In this document: piece after piece, positions 45,072 through 54,278 of the stretch
Layout: each line of letters opens with the position of its first letter
Numbering within the stretch: the first letter of the stretch is position 1
Assembly: GCF_014252355.1 (NCBI RefSeq)
Contig: NZ_CP059217.1
Location: forward strand, 163,209-227,208
DNA from: Blattabacterium cuenoti
GTDB taxonomy: Bacteria; Bacteroidota; Bacteroidia; Flavobacteriales; Blattabacteriaceae
Direction of reading: 5' to 3'
DNA length: 64,000 nucleotides
Notes under the pieces: model-generated
Told to the model about the DNA's origin: nothing
What the model saw: the letters and a program-made list of their open reading frames with translations, nothing else
Database searches by the model: none
Program-made: the position numbers and the translations under genes

Positions 45072-45880
45072 TTTTTATATTTATTTTTTTGCAATTCAAT
45101 TTCTAATTTTGTAATCAAATTTTTACAACTAAGTCCTGGATTTTTTGTTTTCATAAAACTAGTCCCTATCAAAAATCCTTTAAATCCTTGATTTTTTAAT
45201 TTTAAAATATCATTTGTATTATTTATTCCACTTTCTGCTATAAAAGAACATTTTTTTGGTAATTTCTTAGATAATTGAATCATTTTATCATAACTATTTA
45301 TTTCAAATGTTTTTAAATTTCGTTTATTAATACCAATAATATCATAATCTAAATCTATAAATTTTTCTATATCAATCTCATCAAAAATTTCTATTATTGT
45401 TTCTAATCCAATATCCTTGGTTAAGGATAAAAAATTTTTAATTTCTGTTTTAGAAAGAATATTTGCAATTAATAATATTACATCGGCCCCTATATATTTC
45501 GATTCTATAATTTGATATTCATCAATAATAAAATCTTTTCTTAATAATGGTACGTTCACTAATTTTCTAGATGTTATTAAATCTTGAGTTTTACCATAAA
45601 AATTATAATCTGTCAATATAGAAATAGCAATAGATCCAGATTTTTCATAATCTTGTACAATTTTTTCTAACTTTGCCTTTTTATTTATTATTCCTAATGA
45701 TGGTGACCCTCTTTTAAATTCTGAAATAATTCCAGTGGCACTATTTTCTATTTTATCGTATAAAGAAATTAATTTTTTTTTAAAAAACAATCCTTTTTCT
45801 AGTATATTAATAGAACAACAAGATTGTTTTTTATATATTTCTTGTTTTTTCTTAAAAAGAATTTGGTCTAAAATGTTCAT
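45065..45880 (-). CDS. trpC: indole-3-glycerol phosphate synthase
   Basis: 271-residue barrel closing the indole ring. ISEFKRGSPSLGIIN has the catalytic Lys, ISILTDYNFYGKTQDL follows, and LLRKDFIIDEYQIIESKYIGADVILLI has the second Lys. INKRNLKTF and FIAESGINN complete the set. Its start overlaps the trpD stop by 4 bases. Confidence 0.95.
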   Translation of the reverse strand: MNILDQILFKKKQEIYKKQSCCSINILEKGLFFKKKLISLYDKIENSATGIISEFKRGSPSLGIINKKAKLEKIVQDYEKSGSIAISILTDYNFYGKTQDLITSRKLVNVPLLRKDFIIDEYQIIESKYIGADVILLIANILSKTEIKNFLSLTKDIGLETIIEIFDEIDIEKFIDLDYDIIGINKRNLKTFEINSYDKMIQLSKKLPKKCSFIAESGINNTNDILKLKNQGFKGFLIGTSFMKTKNPGLSCKNLITKLEIELQKNKYKKC

Positions 45881-46878
45881 ATATTTAGAAATTTTTTAAG
45901 AATTGTATTAGCTTTTCCACTTTCTAATGTTTGTTTAGCTCTTTCATAATTATTTTGTATACTATCTGAATTTATTAAACTCAATGCAAATGATGCATTC
46001 CATAACACAACTTTAGTTTGTGCAATAGTACCTTCCCCAGATAAAATTTTTAAAAAAATTTTTTTATTTTCTTCAGAATTTTTGCCTCCTGTTAATTCAA
46101 TCGGATTAATTTTATTGATACCTAATTCTTCTAAAGTATAAATACGTTCTTCTTTAGAAGTATAACATTTAATATCGCTAGTTAATGTTATTTCATCATA
46201 ACCATCTAAACTATGAATTATTGAAAAATTTATATTTTTATCTTGATACAAATATGCATATAGTCTTGCTGATTCTAAATCACTAACTCCTAACAATTGA
46301 TTTTTTGGATTTCCTGGATTTAATAAAGGAGATAAAATATTAAATAAAGTTCTAAATCCAAATTGTTTTCTTACATAAGAAACAACTTTTAATATTGGAT
46401 GAAATATTGGTGCATGTAAATAACAAAATCCAGTTAATTCTAGTTGTTTTTTTAATGTATTTTCATTATTAGTAAACTGATATCCTAAAGTTTTTAAAAT
46501 ATTAGAGGATCCATGTTTAGAAGAAAAACCAAAATTGCCATGTTTAATTACTTTTTCTCCAGATGCTGCAACGATAAAAGAAGTCAATGTAGATATATTA
46601 AAAGTATTTTTTCCATCTCCACCAGTTCCTACTATATCAACTGCATTAAACTCATTTAAATTAATTTTTAGACACAAATCCATTAATGCCTCTATAAATC
46701 CATTAAGTTCTTCTAAAGTTGGTTTCCTGCAATTATACATAATTGCTATAGAAATAGCTTGTATTGGATTAATTTGACCATTTGATAATGCCAAAAATAT
46801 TTTTTTTGCTTCTTGTTTAGTCAAATTTTTTGATTCTAAAAAGAAAGATTTAAGTAATTCATGCATTATTATCTTCAT
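45877..46878 (-). CDS. trpD: anthranilate phosphoribosyltransferase
   Basis: 333-residue enzyme transferring phosphoribosyl to anthranilate. VGTGGDGKNTFNIST (the PRPP-binding glycine loop) is near residue 84. KHGNFGFSSKHGSSNILKTLGY and NPGNPKNQLLGVSD follow. The gene starts inside the end of trpG (20 bases); an ATG four codons later (MHELLKSFF) is also plausible. Confidence 0.95.
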   Translation of the reverse strand: MKIIMHELLKSFFLESKNLTKQEAKKIFLALSNGQINPIQAISIAIMYNCRKPTLEELNGFIEALMDLCLKINLNEFNAVDIVGTGGDGKNTFNISTLTSFIVAASGEKVIKHGNFGFSSKHGSSNILKTLGYQFTNNENTLKKQLELTGFCYLHAPIFHPILKVVSYVRKQFGFRTLFNILSPLLNPGNPKNQLLGVSDLESARLYAYLYQDKNINFSIIHSLDGYDEITLTSDIKCYTSKEERIYTLEELGINKINPIELTGGKNSEENKKIFLKILSGEGTIAQTKVVLWNASFALSLINSDSIQNNYERAKQTLESGKANTILKKFLNI

Positions 46879-47464
46879 TATTATTGATAGTCAACCAATT
46901 TTTTATTATTTGTTCTCCATCTGGAGTTAAAATAGATTCTGGATGAAATTGCACTCCACGTACATCATATAATTTATGACGTAAAGCCATAATTTCTCCT
47001 TTATTTCCAATAGCTGTAATTTTTAATTCTTGAGGAAATTCTTTTTCAGAAATAATCCAAGAATGATATCTACCAACCCTAATAGTTTTTGGTATATTTT
47101 GAAACAAAATTTCTTTACTATCTATTATAGTAATATTACTAGATATTCCATGATAAACTTTTTTAGTATTAATTAAAGTTGCTCCAAATACTTCTCCAAT
47201 AGCCTGTTGGCCTAAACAAATTCCTAAAATGCTTTTAGTTGAAGCATATTTTTTTATTAATGGTTTTAAAATATTAGCTTCATCGGGAATACCTGGACCT
47301 GGAGAAAGAATAATTTTGTAATATGAATTTATTTCTGATAATTTTATTTCATTATTTCTAAATACATATATAGGTTCTGTTGTTAATTTTTTGATAATAT
47401 AAACTAAATTATATGTAAAAGAATCATAATTATCCAATATTAATATTTTTTTATTTTTATACAT
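46859..47464 (-). CDS. trpG: anthranilate synthase glutamine amidotransferase component
   Basis: 201-residue class I amidotransferase partner of TrpE. LDNYDSFTYNLV, ILSPGPGIPDEA, the nucleophile in LGICLGQQAIGEVFG near residue 82, RYHSW and VQFHPESILTPDG are intact. In many bacteria the same protein also serves PabB. It is 9 bases after trpE and overlaps trpD. Confidence 0.96.
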   Translation of the reverse strand: MYKNKKILILDNYDSFTYNLVYIIKKLTTEPIYVFRNNEIKLSEINSYYKIILSPGPGIPDEANILKPLIKKYASTKSILGICLGQQAIGEVFGATLINTKKVYHGISSNITIIDSKEILFQNIPKTIRVGRYHSWIISEKEFPQELKITAIGNKGEIMALRHKLYDVRGVQFHPESILTPDGEQIIKNWLTINNNEDNNA

Positions 47465-47473
47465 TATCTATAA

Positions 47474-48946
47474 TTAGTATTTTCTATAATTATTTATATA
47501 TGTAGCTAATTTAATTGCTTGAAATAAAGCCATTAATTTATTTTTAACTTCTTCTAATTCTTTTTGTTCTACTGAATCTGAAACAATACCAGCACCAGCT
47601 TGAAAAAATAATACATTATTTTTACTTATAAAAGAACGTATTATTATAGCTGTATTTAGATATGAATTATTTAATCCAAAAAATCCAATTGCTCCACCAT
47701 ATATTCCTCTATTTTGATTTTCTATTTGATCAATAAGTTCCATAGCTTTATATTTGGGGGCTCCAGACAGAGTTCCAGCTGGAAAAGTATCTCCAAGGAT
47801 TTTGATTATAGAAATATGTTTCTCTAATTTTCCAGAGACTTTGGATATAATATGAAATACATGTGAAAATTCTTGTATTTTTTTAAATTGATCTACTTTT
47901 ACATTATAAGAATGTTTACTTAAATCATTTCTGGCTAAATCTACTAACATTATATGTTCTGAATTTTCTTTAGGATCATTTAATAATTCTATTTTTAATT
48001 TATTATTTTGACTATCATTTTTTAATCTTTTAATAGTTCCAGCTATAGGATAAATATAGGCATATCTTTCATCAATAATTAATTGTGTTTCTGGAGAAGT
48101 TCCAAATACTTTATAATTGCCATAATCAAAATAAAATGAATATGGAGATGGATTAATAAATCGAATCGCTCTATATACATTAAATTCATCTCCTTTAAAT
48201 TGTTGTTGAAATTGTCTAGATAATACAATTTGAAAAACATCTCCACGTAAACAAGATTTTATTCCTTGAGATACCATATCTTGGTATTCTTGATCAGTTA
48301 CATTAGATGTACAAGATTCTGCTGCAGTTTTAAACGTAAAATGTGAAACAATTTTTTTATTCAAAATTTTGATCAATTGATCATTTGATGTTTTCTTTAA
48401 ATTTGTAAATTCATGTTCTATCAAAAACATTTCATTATAAAATGAATAAAAAATAATCAAATTTCCATAAAAAGTAAATCTTGCTTTTGGTAAATCATAA
48501 TAATTATTAGTAATTTTTTGCTTAAATTTTATATTTTCAAAATATTGAATACTATCATAAGATATATAACCATAAAATCCAGAATAATTATGTGATAGTA
48601 TAAAATTTGAAAAATATGAAGATGAATTTTTATTGTAATCGTGAAATGAATTTTGATGAAATGTGTTAAAAAATTCATCAATTAAAATAGGTAAATCTAA
48701 TGTTTTTTTTAAAAAAATCTGTTTATTAACTCCATTGGGATATAATATTCTGACTATATTATCTTCTAAAATAAATTCAGAAATTGGATTAATACAAAAA
48801 ATAGACGATACTATATTCGGTTGTTCAGTGATTTCTAATAATGAAGTTTTCGGAAAAATATCTCTTAATTTAAGATATAATTCTATAGGAGTAGTACTAT
48901 CATAAAAAATTCTTTTTTGTATAGTGTCAAAGTTAAACTTAAACAT
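47474..48946 (-). CDS. trpE: anthranilate synthase component I
   Basis: 490-residue chorismate-using enzyme opening the tryptophan branch. The C-terminal catalytic half is complete: SRQFQQQFKGDEFNVYRAIR, IAGTIKR, KENSEHIMLVDLARNDLSK, ISKVSGKL, TFPAGTLSGAPK and GGAIGFFG. In the N-terminal half, the Trp-binding element usually written LLES reads LLEI (Ile39). Near NPSP the feedback-pocket Met or Leu is Ser (NPSPYSFY). Both points suggest weakened feedback inhibition, which is inference. It is first in the trp operon, 137 bases from divergent gcvH; I see no Trp-rich leader in that gap. Confidence 0.95.
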   Translation of the reverse strand: MFKFNFDTIQKRIFYDSTTPIELYLKLRDIFPKTSLLEITEQPNIVSSIFCINPISEFILEDNIVRILYPNGVNKQIFLKKTLDLPILIDEFFNTFHQNSFHDYNKNSSSYFSNFILSHNYSGFYGYISYDSIQYFENIKFKQKITNNYYDLPKARFTFYGNLIIFYSFYNEMFLIEHEFTNLKKTSNDQLIKILNKKIVSHFTFKTAAESCTSNVTDQEYQDMVSQGIKSCLRGDVFQIVLSRQFQQQFKGDEFNVYRAIRFINPSPYSFYFDYGNYKVFGTSPETQLIIDERYAYIYPIAGTIKRLKNDSQNNKLKIELLNDPKENSEHIMLVDLARNDLSKHSYNVKVDQFKKIQEFSHVFHIISKVSGKLEKHISIIKILGDTFPAGTLSGAPKYKAMELIDQIENQNRGIYGGAIGFFGLNNSYLNTAIIIRSFISKNNVLFFQAGAGIVSDSVEQKELEEVKNKLMALFQAIKLATYINNYRKY

Positions 48947-49083
48947 AATTACTCACATCATTCTGTAATAAAAAATATAATGAAGAAAAAACAATATAAT
49001 GATTTTTTATATAATTCAATAATTCATTATTTTCAATTAAACATATAATTTTATAATAGATTATAACAACAACTATTTTTTTT

Positions 49084-49476
49084 ATGAAAGAAATTATAAA
49101 ATATAGCAAAAATCATGAATGGATTAAATTAATAGAACAAGAATCATTATATGCTTATATTGGTATAAGTTTATTTGCACAAAAAGAATTAGGAGATATA
49201 ATTTATTTAGATATCGATAAAAAAATTATTTCAGATCAAAATATAAAAGCAGGAGAAATTTTTGGATCCATAGAAGCAGTAAAAACTGTATCTGATCTTT
49301 TTATGCCAGTATCTGGAAAAATTATTGATATTAATAATAATGTCTTATTATCTCCTGATTTAGTAAATAAAGATCCTTATAATAAGGGATGGATACTTAA
49401 AATTAAAATATTGGATATAAAAGAATATAATAAATTAATGTCTTTAGAAGAATATAAACAATATATTAATAAGTAA
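49084..49476 (+). CDS. gcvH: glycine cleavage system H protein
   Basis: 130-residue lipoyl carrier shuttling the aminomethyl group. HEWIKL near residue 11, FAQKELGDIIYLDI and the lipoylated Lys67 in GSIEAVKTVSDL are clear. Length is standard. No gcvP or gcvT lies in this window. It precedes ccoI by 4 bases; co-transcription is likely although the functions differ. Confidence 0.95.
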   Translation: MKEIIKYSKNHEWIKLIEQESLYAYIGISLFAQKELGDIIYLDIDKKIISDQNIKAGEIFGSIEAVKTVSDLFMPVSGKIIDINNNVLLSPDLVNKDPYNKGWILKIKILDIKEYNKLMSLEEYKQYINK

Positions 49477-49480
49477 ATAA

Positions 49481-51715
49481 ATGTATTATAATCACAACAA
49501 TAATCAAGATTTTAATTATTTAGATGATGAAAAAATAAAAAAACAAATTATTGATTTTAAAGAGGGAAATATTACTGCAATTCGTTTTTTTATTCCTTCT
49601 ATTAAATGTATATCTTGTATTTTATACTTGGAAAATTTATCTAATATTCATAAATATATTTTAAAATCAACTGTTACTTTTACAAGTAAACAATTAAGTG
49701 TAATATTTTATAACGATAAATTCCAACTCAGTGAGTTAGCTAGATTTCTAAAAAACATTGGTTATCCACCTTATATTCAAATTAATAATAAAATACAATA
49801 TAATCAACATAAAATTGATAGACAACTAATAGCGAAACTAGCTATTAGTTTTTTTTGTTTTGGAAATATTATGTTATTATCGATTCCAGAATATTTAGGT
49901 GCAAGTATAGAAGATGCATGGTTTGTATGTAATAGAAATGTTTTTCGTTATGTTATATTTTGTCTTTCTATTCCTATAATTATATTATCTATTTTTGATC
50001 ATATTAAATACGCTTTTTTAGGATTAAAAAATCATTTAATCAATATAGATTTGCCTATTAGTATTGGAATATTAACATTGTTTTTATGGAGTTTTTATGA
50101 AATATTGTTTGATATAGGATATGGATATTTTGATAGTCTTGCTGGTTTTTATTTTTTTTTATTAATTAGTAAAATTATCCAAATTAATACTCATAAAAAA
50201 ATTTTCTTATTTAAAGATTATAAACAATATTATCCAATATATGTGTCTAAAATTAATCAACATGGAGAAGAAGAAAAAATTATACTTTATGAGTTAAAGA
50301 TCAAAGATATAATTATTATTAGAAATGAAGAAATTATTCCAGCTGATTCGATTTTAGTAAAAGGAATAGCTCTTTTAGATAATAGTTTTATTACAGGAGA
50401 ATCATATATAATTAAAAAAAAAATAGGAGATCGTATTTATGCCGGATCTAAACAAAAAGGAAGTTCTATTTTTGTAAAAGTTATAAAACATATAGATCAA
50501 AGTTATATAAGTTTATTATGGAATAAACAAGTAAAATCTAATAATTTATTATATATAAATTCTATATCTAATAAATTAATACAATATTTTACTCCATTTA
50601 TTTTACTTATTTCCATTATGACAGGAATTTACTGGTTTTGTATAGATTCATCCAAAATTTTACAAACTACTATTTCAGTATTAATTGTTGCTTGTCCTTG
50701 TGGAATATCTCTTTCTGCTCCATTTATATTTGGAAATATGATTAATTTTTTATCTAAAAAAGGTTTTTATATAAAAGATATTTGTATAATGGAAAAATTA
50801 TCCACAATTAATACTTTGATTTTTGATAAAACTGGAACTATAACAGATTTAAATAAAAAAAATATTTTTTTTATTGGAAACAAATTATCATTTCAAGACA
50901 AACTCATTATTTCTTCTTTACTTATCCATTCTCATCATCCTTTAAGTCAAATGATATTAACAGAATTATCTATAAAAAATATTAAAAAGTATTATTCAGT
51001 TTCTTATTTTAAAGAAATCATAGGAATGGGAATAAGAGGATTAATTAATAACAAAATATTTGTAAAAATTGGGTCTCCAAAATTTTTAAATTTATCAATG
51101 AATAATCATCAAGGTTCTACTGTATGTATTTCTATAGATAGTAATATAATTGGTTATTTTGTAATTAAAAATAATTATAGACAAGGAATTAAACAACTTT
51201 TTAAAAAATTAACAAATTATGATATTATTATATTATCTGGTGATAACAATCAATTAGAAAAAAAATATTTACAATCTATTTTACCAAAAAAAATTAAAAT
51301 TTATTTTAATCAAACTCCAGAAGATAAATTAAAATATATTACTAATACTCAAAAAATTGGAAAAATAGTTATGATGATTGGAGATGGAATTAATGATTCT
51401 GCAGCTTTGAAAAAAAGTGATATAGGTTTAGCTTTATCAGAAAAAATTACTAATTTTTTTCCTAACTGTGATGCTTTCATTAAATCTAATTATTTAAGAT
51501 ATCTTCCTCTATTTTTACAATTATCAAAAATATCTGTTAAATTGGTCGGTTGTAATTTATTAATAAGTTTATTTTATAATTTATTAGGATTTATTTTTGC
51601 AATAACAGGAAAATTAACTCCTTTTATATCAGCTATTTTAATGCCTTGTAGTTCTTTTTCAGTTATATTATTTTCTTTAATTTCAACTTGGATAATTTCA
51701 AAAAAATTTATATAA
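49481..51715 (+). CDS. ccoI: copper-type P-ATPase for cbb3 oxidase assembly (CcoI)
   Basis: 744-residue P1B-type ATPase, part of the cbb3 gene cluster and presumed to deliver copper for the oxidase. Residues 33-100 are a heavy-metal-associated domain with CISC at 43-46. About eight membrane helices follow, including the metal-site CPC at 405-407. The phosphorylated DKTGT starts at Asp449, and HHP and GDGINDSAAL are present. Flavobacterial homologues usually start with an extra Cys-rich domain (FCCxGC type); this protein begins after it, and the 4-base gap to gcvH leaves no room for one. Confidence 0.92.
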   Translation: MYYNHNNNQDFNYLDDEKIKKQIIDFKEGNITAIRFFIPSIKCISCILYLENLSNIHKYILKSTVTFTSKQLSVIFYNDKFQLSELARFLKNIGYPPYIQINNKIQYNQHKIDRQLIAKLAISFFCFGNIMLLSIPEYLGASIEDAWFVCNRNVFRYVIFCLSIPIIILSIFDHIKYAFLGLKNHLINIDLPISIGILTLFLWSFYEILFDIGYGYFDSLAGFYFFLLISKIIQINTHKKIFLFKDYKQYYPIYVSKINQHGEEEKIILYELKIKDIIIIRNEEIIPADSILVKGIALLDNSFITGESYIIKKKIGDRIYAGSKQKGSSIFVKVIKHIDQSYISLLWNKQVKSNNLLYINSISNKLIQYFTPFILLISIMTGIYWFCIDSSKILQTTISVLIVACPCGISLSAPFIFGNMINFLSKKGFYIKDICIMEKLSTINTLIFDKTGTITDLNKKNIFFIGNKLSFQDKLIISSLLIHSHHPLSQMILTELSIKNIKKYYSVSYFKEIIGMGIRGLINNKIFVKIGSPKFLNLSMNNHQGSTVCISIDSNIIGYFVIKNNYRQGIKQLFKKLTNYDIIILSGDNNQLEKKYLQSILPKKIKIYFNQTPEDKLKYITNTQKIGKIVMMIGDGINDSAALKKSDIGLALSEKITNFFPNCDAFIKSNYLRYLPLFLQLSKISVKLVGCNLLISLFYNLLGFIFAITGKLTPFISAILMPCSSFSVILFSLISTWIISKKFI

Positions 51716-51719
51716 TCAA

Positions 51720-51878
51720 ATGGGTATCTTAATTATCATGATATTTGCCAGTATTTTATTTAGTATTTTATTTCTTATAATATTTTTAATTAGTCTTTAT
51801 TCAGGACAATTTGACGATTGTGAATCTCCACGAATAAGAATATTAATAAATGATAGAAAAATACATAAAAACAAATAA
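51720..51878 (+). CDS. ccoS: cbb3 oxidase assembly protein CcoS
   Basis: 52-residue membrane protein: an N-terminal hydrophobic helix (about 3-26), then SGQFDDCESPRIRIL, the signature of CcoS (a residue pattern like GQFDDLExPxxRIL). In other bacteria CcoS is needed for cofactor maturation of cbb3 oxidase. It starts 4 bases after ccoI and ends 9 bases before ccoN. This is the usual order. Confidence 0.93.
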   Translation: MGILIIMIFASILFSILFLIIFLISLYSGQFDDCESPRIRILINDRKIHKNK

Positions 51879-51887
51879 AGTATTATT

Positions 51888-54080
51888 ATGAAATTTAAAA
51901 CATATTATTATAATAATATAATTGTAAAAGCATTTTTATATGCTACTATATTTTGGGGATTTATTGGGTTATTAGCAGGATTATTTATTGCCTTATTATT
52001 AATTATGCCAACAATTCCGGAAGTTTTGTTAGGGAATAAATTACAACATTCTCAAGGAGTAATGGGTTTTGGCCGTTGGAGAATGCTACATACTACAACA
52101 GCTATATTTGCTTTTATTGGTAATGTTATTTTTACTGGATCTTATTATTCGATACAAAGATTATTAAAAACTAGAATTTATAGCGATTATCTGAGTTGGA
52201 TACATTTTTTTGGATGGCAAATTTTTATTTTGTCATCTTGGGTAACTTTTTTATTAGGAATTAATACTAGTAAAGAATATTCTGAACATGAATGGCCAAT
52301 CGATATATTAATTTTTATTATTTGGTTGGTGTATGGTATTAATATGATTGGTACTATTTTTAATAGAAAAATTAAACATTTATATGTTAGTATATGGTTT
52401 TTTTTAGGAACTTGGGTAGCTGTTGCTATGTTACATGTTTTTAATAATCTTGAATTACCTATTGAATTATTATCTTTTAAAAGTTATTCTATATATGCAG
52501 GAGTTCAAGATGCATTAATGCAGTGGTGGTATGGGCACAATGCTGTAGCATTTATATTAACTACTCCAATATTAGGATTAATGTATTATTTTGTTCCTAA
52601 AGCGTCTAATCAACCTGTTTTTTCTTATAAATTATCTATTATACATTTTTGGTCTTTAATATTTATATATATATGGGCAGGACCACATCATCTTATGTAT
52701 ACTTCATTACCAAATTGGGCACAAATGTTAGGAACTATTTTTTCTATTATGTTAATTGCACCTTCTTGGGGAGGAATGTTAAATGGATTATTGACTTTAA
52801 AAGGAGATTGGGCTAAAGTTAAAAAAGATCCTATTTTAAAATTTTTTTTGGTAGGCATTGTATGTTATGGAATGGCGACTTTTGAAGGTCCAATGTTAGC
52901 TACTAAAACATTAAATTCTATTGCGCATTTTACAGATTGGATAATTGCTCATGTTCATTTAGGAACATTAGGATGGAATGGATTTATGGCTTTTGGAATG
53001 ATTTATTGGTTAACGAAACAATTATGGGGTAGTAATCAATTGTATTCCAAGAAATTAATAAATTTACATTTTATATTTGGATTAATAGGATTAATATTAT
53101 ACATTTTTCCTCTTTATTTGGGATCTATTTTGCAAGCTAATATGTGGAAATCATTTAATCCTGATGGAACGTTAACATATAAAAAATTTTTAGATACTGT
53201 ATTATATATTTTACCTTTTTATAAAGCAAGATTGATAGGTGGAGTAATTTATATTTTAGGTTTTATTATGATGTTATATAATATATATAAAACTATTCAA
53301 AAAGGAAAATTTATCAACAATGAATCTTTTCAAGTAATTGATTCATATAAAGTAAATTATAATGAAACATTTCATGGAAAATTGGAAACACAACCTATAC
53401 AATTTACTATTATTTCTTTTATAGCAGTTGCTATAGGAGGAATAATAGAAATTATTCCATCTTTAGTTATAAAATCAAATATTCCTACTATTAACAATAT
53501 CAAGCCTTATACAGCTTTAGAATTAGAAGGTAGAGATTTATTCGTAAGAGAAGGTTGTAATTCTTGTCATAGTGCTCAAGTTCGACCATTTAGAGATGAA
53601 GTAGTTCGTTATGGAGAATATTCAAAAGCTGGAGAATTTATTTATGATCATCCTTTTCTTTGGGGATCTAAACGTACAGGTCCAGATTTAGCTAGAGAAG
53701 GAGGTAAAAATCCAAATTCGTGGCATTTTAATCATCTAAATAATCCTCGGTCTACTTCACCTGGTTCTATTATGCCAAGATATCCTTGGCTAGTATATAA
53801 TAAATTAAATAGGTCGAATACAAAGAAAAAACTTCAAGCAATGATTAAACTTGGAGTACCGTATACTTCAGATAGTATAAAAAATTTTAATCACAATATG
53901 GATATACAAGCAAACAAAATTGTTTTTGATATTTATAAGGAAAATCCAAAATTAAAAATGGAAATGGACATTCAAAAAAAAATATATAAAAATAAATTTA
54001 TTCCTTTAGAACAAAGAGAAGTCATTGCTATTATATCTTATCTTCAAAGATTAGGTATTGATATTAAAATAAATAAATAA
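51888..54080 (+). CDS. ccoN: cbb3-type cytochrome c oxidase, fused subunits I and II (CcoNO)
   Basis: 730-residue fusion typical of Bacteroidota. Residues about 1-470 form the twelve-helix heme-copper subunit CcoN, with His-bearing segments such as QWWYGHNAVAFILT, WAGPHHLMYT and IIAHVHLGTLGWNG. After a linker, the CcoO part from about 540 has one c-type heme site, CNSCH at 557-561, followed by SAQVRPFRDEVVRYGEYSKAGE and GSKRTGPDLAREGG. It reduces oxygen at low concentrations and pumps protons. It is the core of the ccoI-S-NO-Q-P-H cluster. Confidence 0.96.
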   Translation: MKFKTYYYNNIIVKAFLYATIFWGFIGLLAGLFIALLLIMPTIPEVLLGNKLQHSQGVMGFGRWRMLHTTTAIFAFIGNVIFTGSYYSIQRLLKTRIYSDYLSWIHFFGWQIFILSSWVTFLLGINTSKEYSEHEWPIDILIFIIWLVYGINMIGTIFNRKIKHLYVSIWFFLGTWVAVAMLHVFNNLELPIELLSFKSYSIYAGVQDALMQWWYGHNAVAFILTTPILGLMYYFVPKASNQPVFSYKLSIIHFWSLIFIYIWAGPHHLMYTSLPNWAQMLGTIFSIMLIAPSWGGMLNGLLTLKGDWAKVKKDPILKFFLVGIVCYGMATFEGPMLATKTLNSIAHFTDWIIAHVHLGTLGWNGFMAFGMIYWLTKQLWGSNQLYSKKLINLHFIFGLIGLILYIFPLYLGSILQANMWKSFNPDGTLTYKKFLDTVLYILPFYKARLIGGVIYILGFIMMLYNIYKTIQKGKFINNESFQVIDSYKVNYNETFHGKLETQPIQFTIISFIAVAIGGIIEIIPSLVIKSNIPTINNIKPYTALELEGRDLFVREGCNSCHSAQVRPFRDEVVRYGEYSKAGEFIYDHPFLWGSKRTGPDLAREGGKNPNSWHFNHLNNPRSTSPGSIMPRYPWLVYNKLNRSNTKKKLQAMIKLGVPYTSDSIKNFNHNMDIQANKIVFDIYKENPKLKMEMDIQKKIYKNKFIPLEQREVIAIISYLQRLGIDIKINK

Positions 54081-54093
54081 TTATGAATAAATA

Positions 54094-54258
54094 ATGATAA
54101 CATTTTATAAAAAAATTATTTTTTCTGAAAAATATATTGGCATATTTCAATCCATTATGTTAATTATATTTTTGATATGTTTTTTTTTTATTTTGTTTTT
54201 TACCTGTTTCAAATCTAAAAAATATTATGAAAAAATAAAATCTTTGCCTTTAGAATAA
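54094..54258 (+). CDS. ccoQ: small CcoQ-like cbb3 oxidase subunit
   Basis: 54-residue protein with a single hydrophobic helix (about 17-39) and a short charged C-terminal tail. Sequence identity to CcoQ is hard to judge at this size. The call rests on the place between ccoNO (13 bases) and ccoP (20 bases), where ccoQ belongs, and on matching size and topology. Confidence 0.75.
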   Translation: MITFYKKIIFSEKYIGIFQSIMLIIFLICFFFILFFTCFKSKKYYEKIKSLPLE

Positions 54259-54278
54259 ATTTATTATAATAAATTTCA

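Noticed and set aside
46535..46777. 80-codon plus-strand frame opposite trpD
   Set aside because: A shadow of the trpD coding sequence; the opposite strand has clear catalytic motifs throughout.
48947..49083. Gap before trpE searched for a Trp-rich leader like the his one
   Set aside because: No TGG-containing short frame and no convincing hairpin with a T-tract on the trpE strand.
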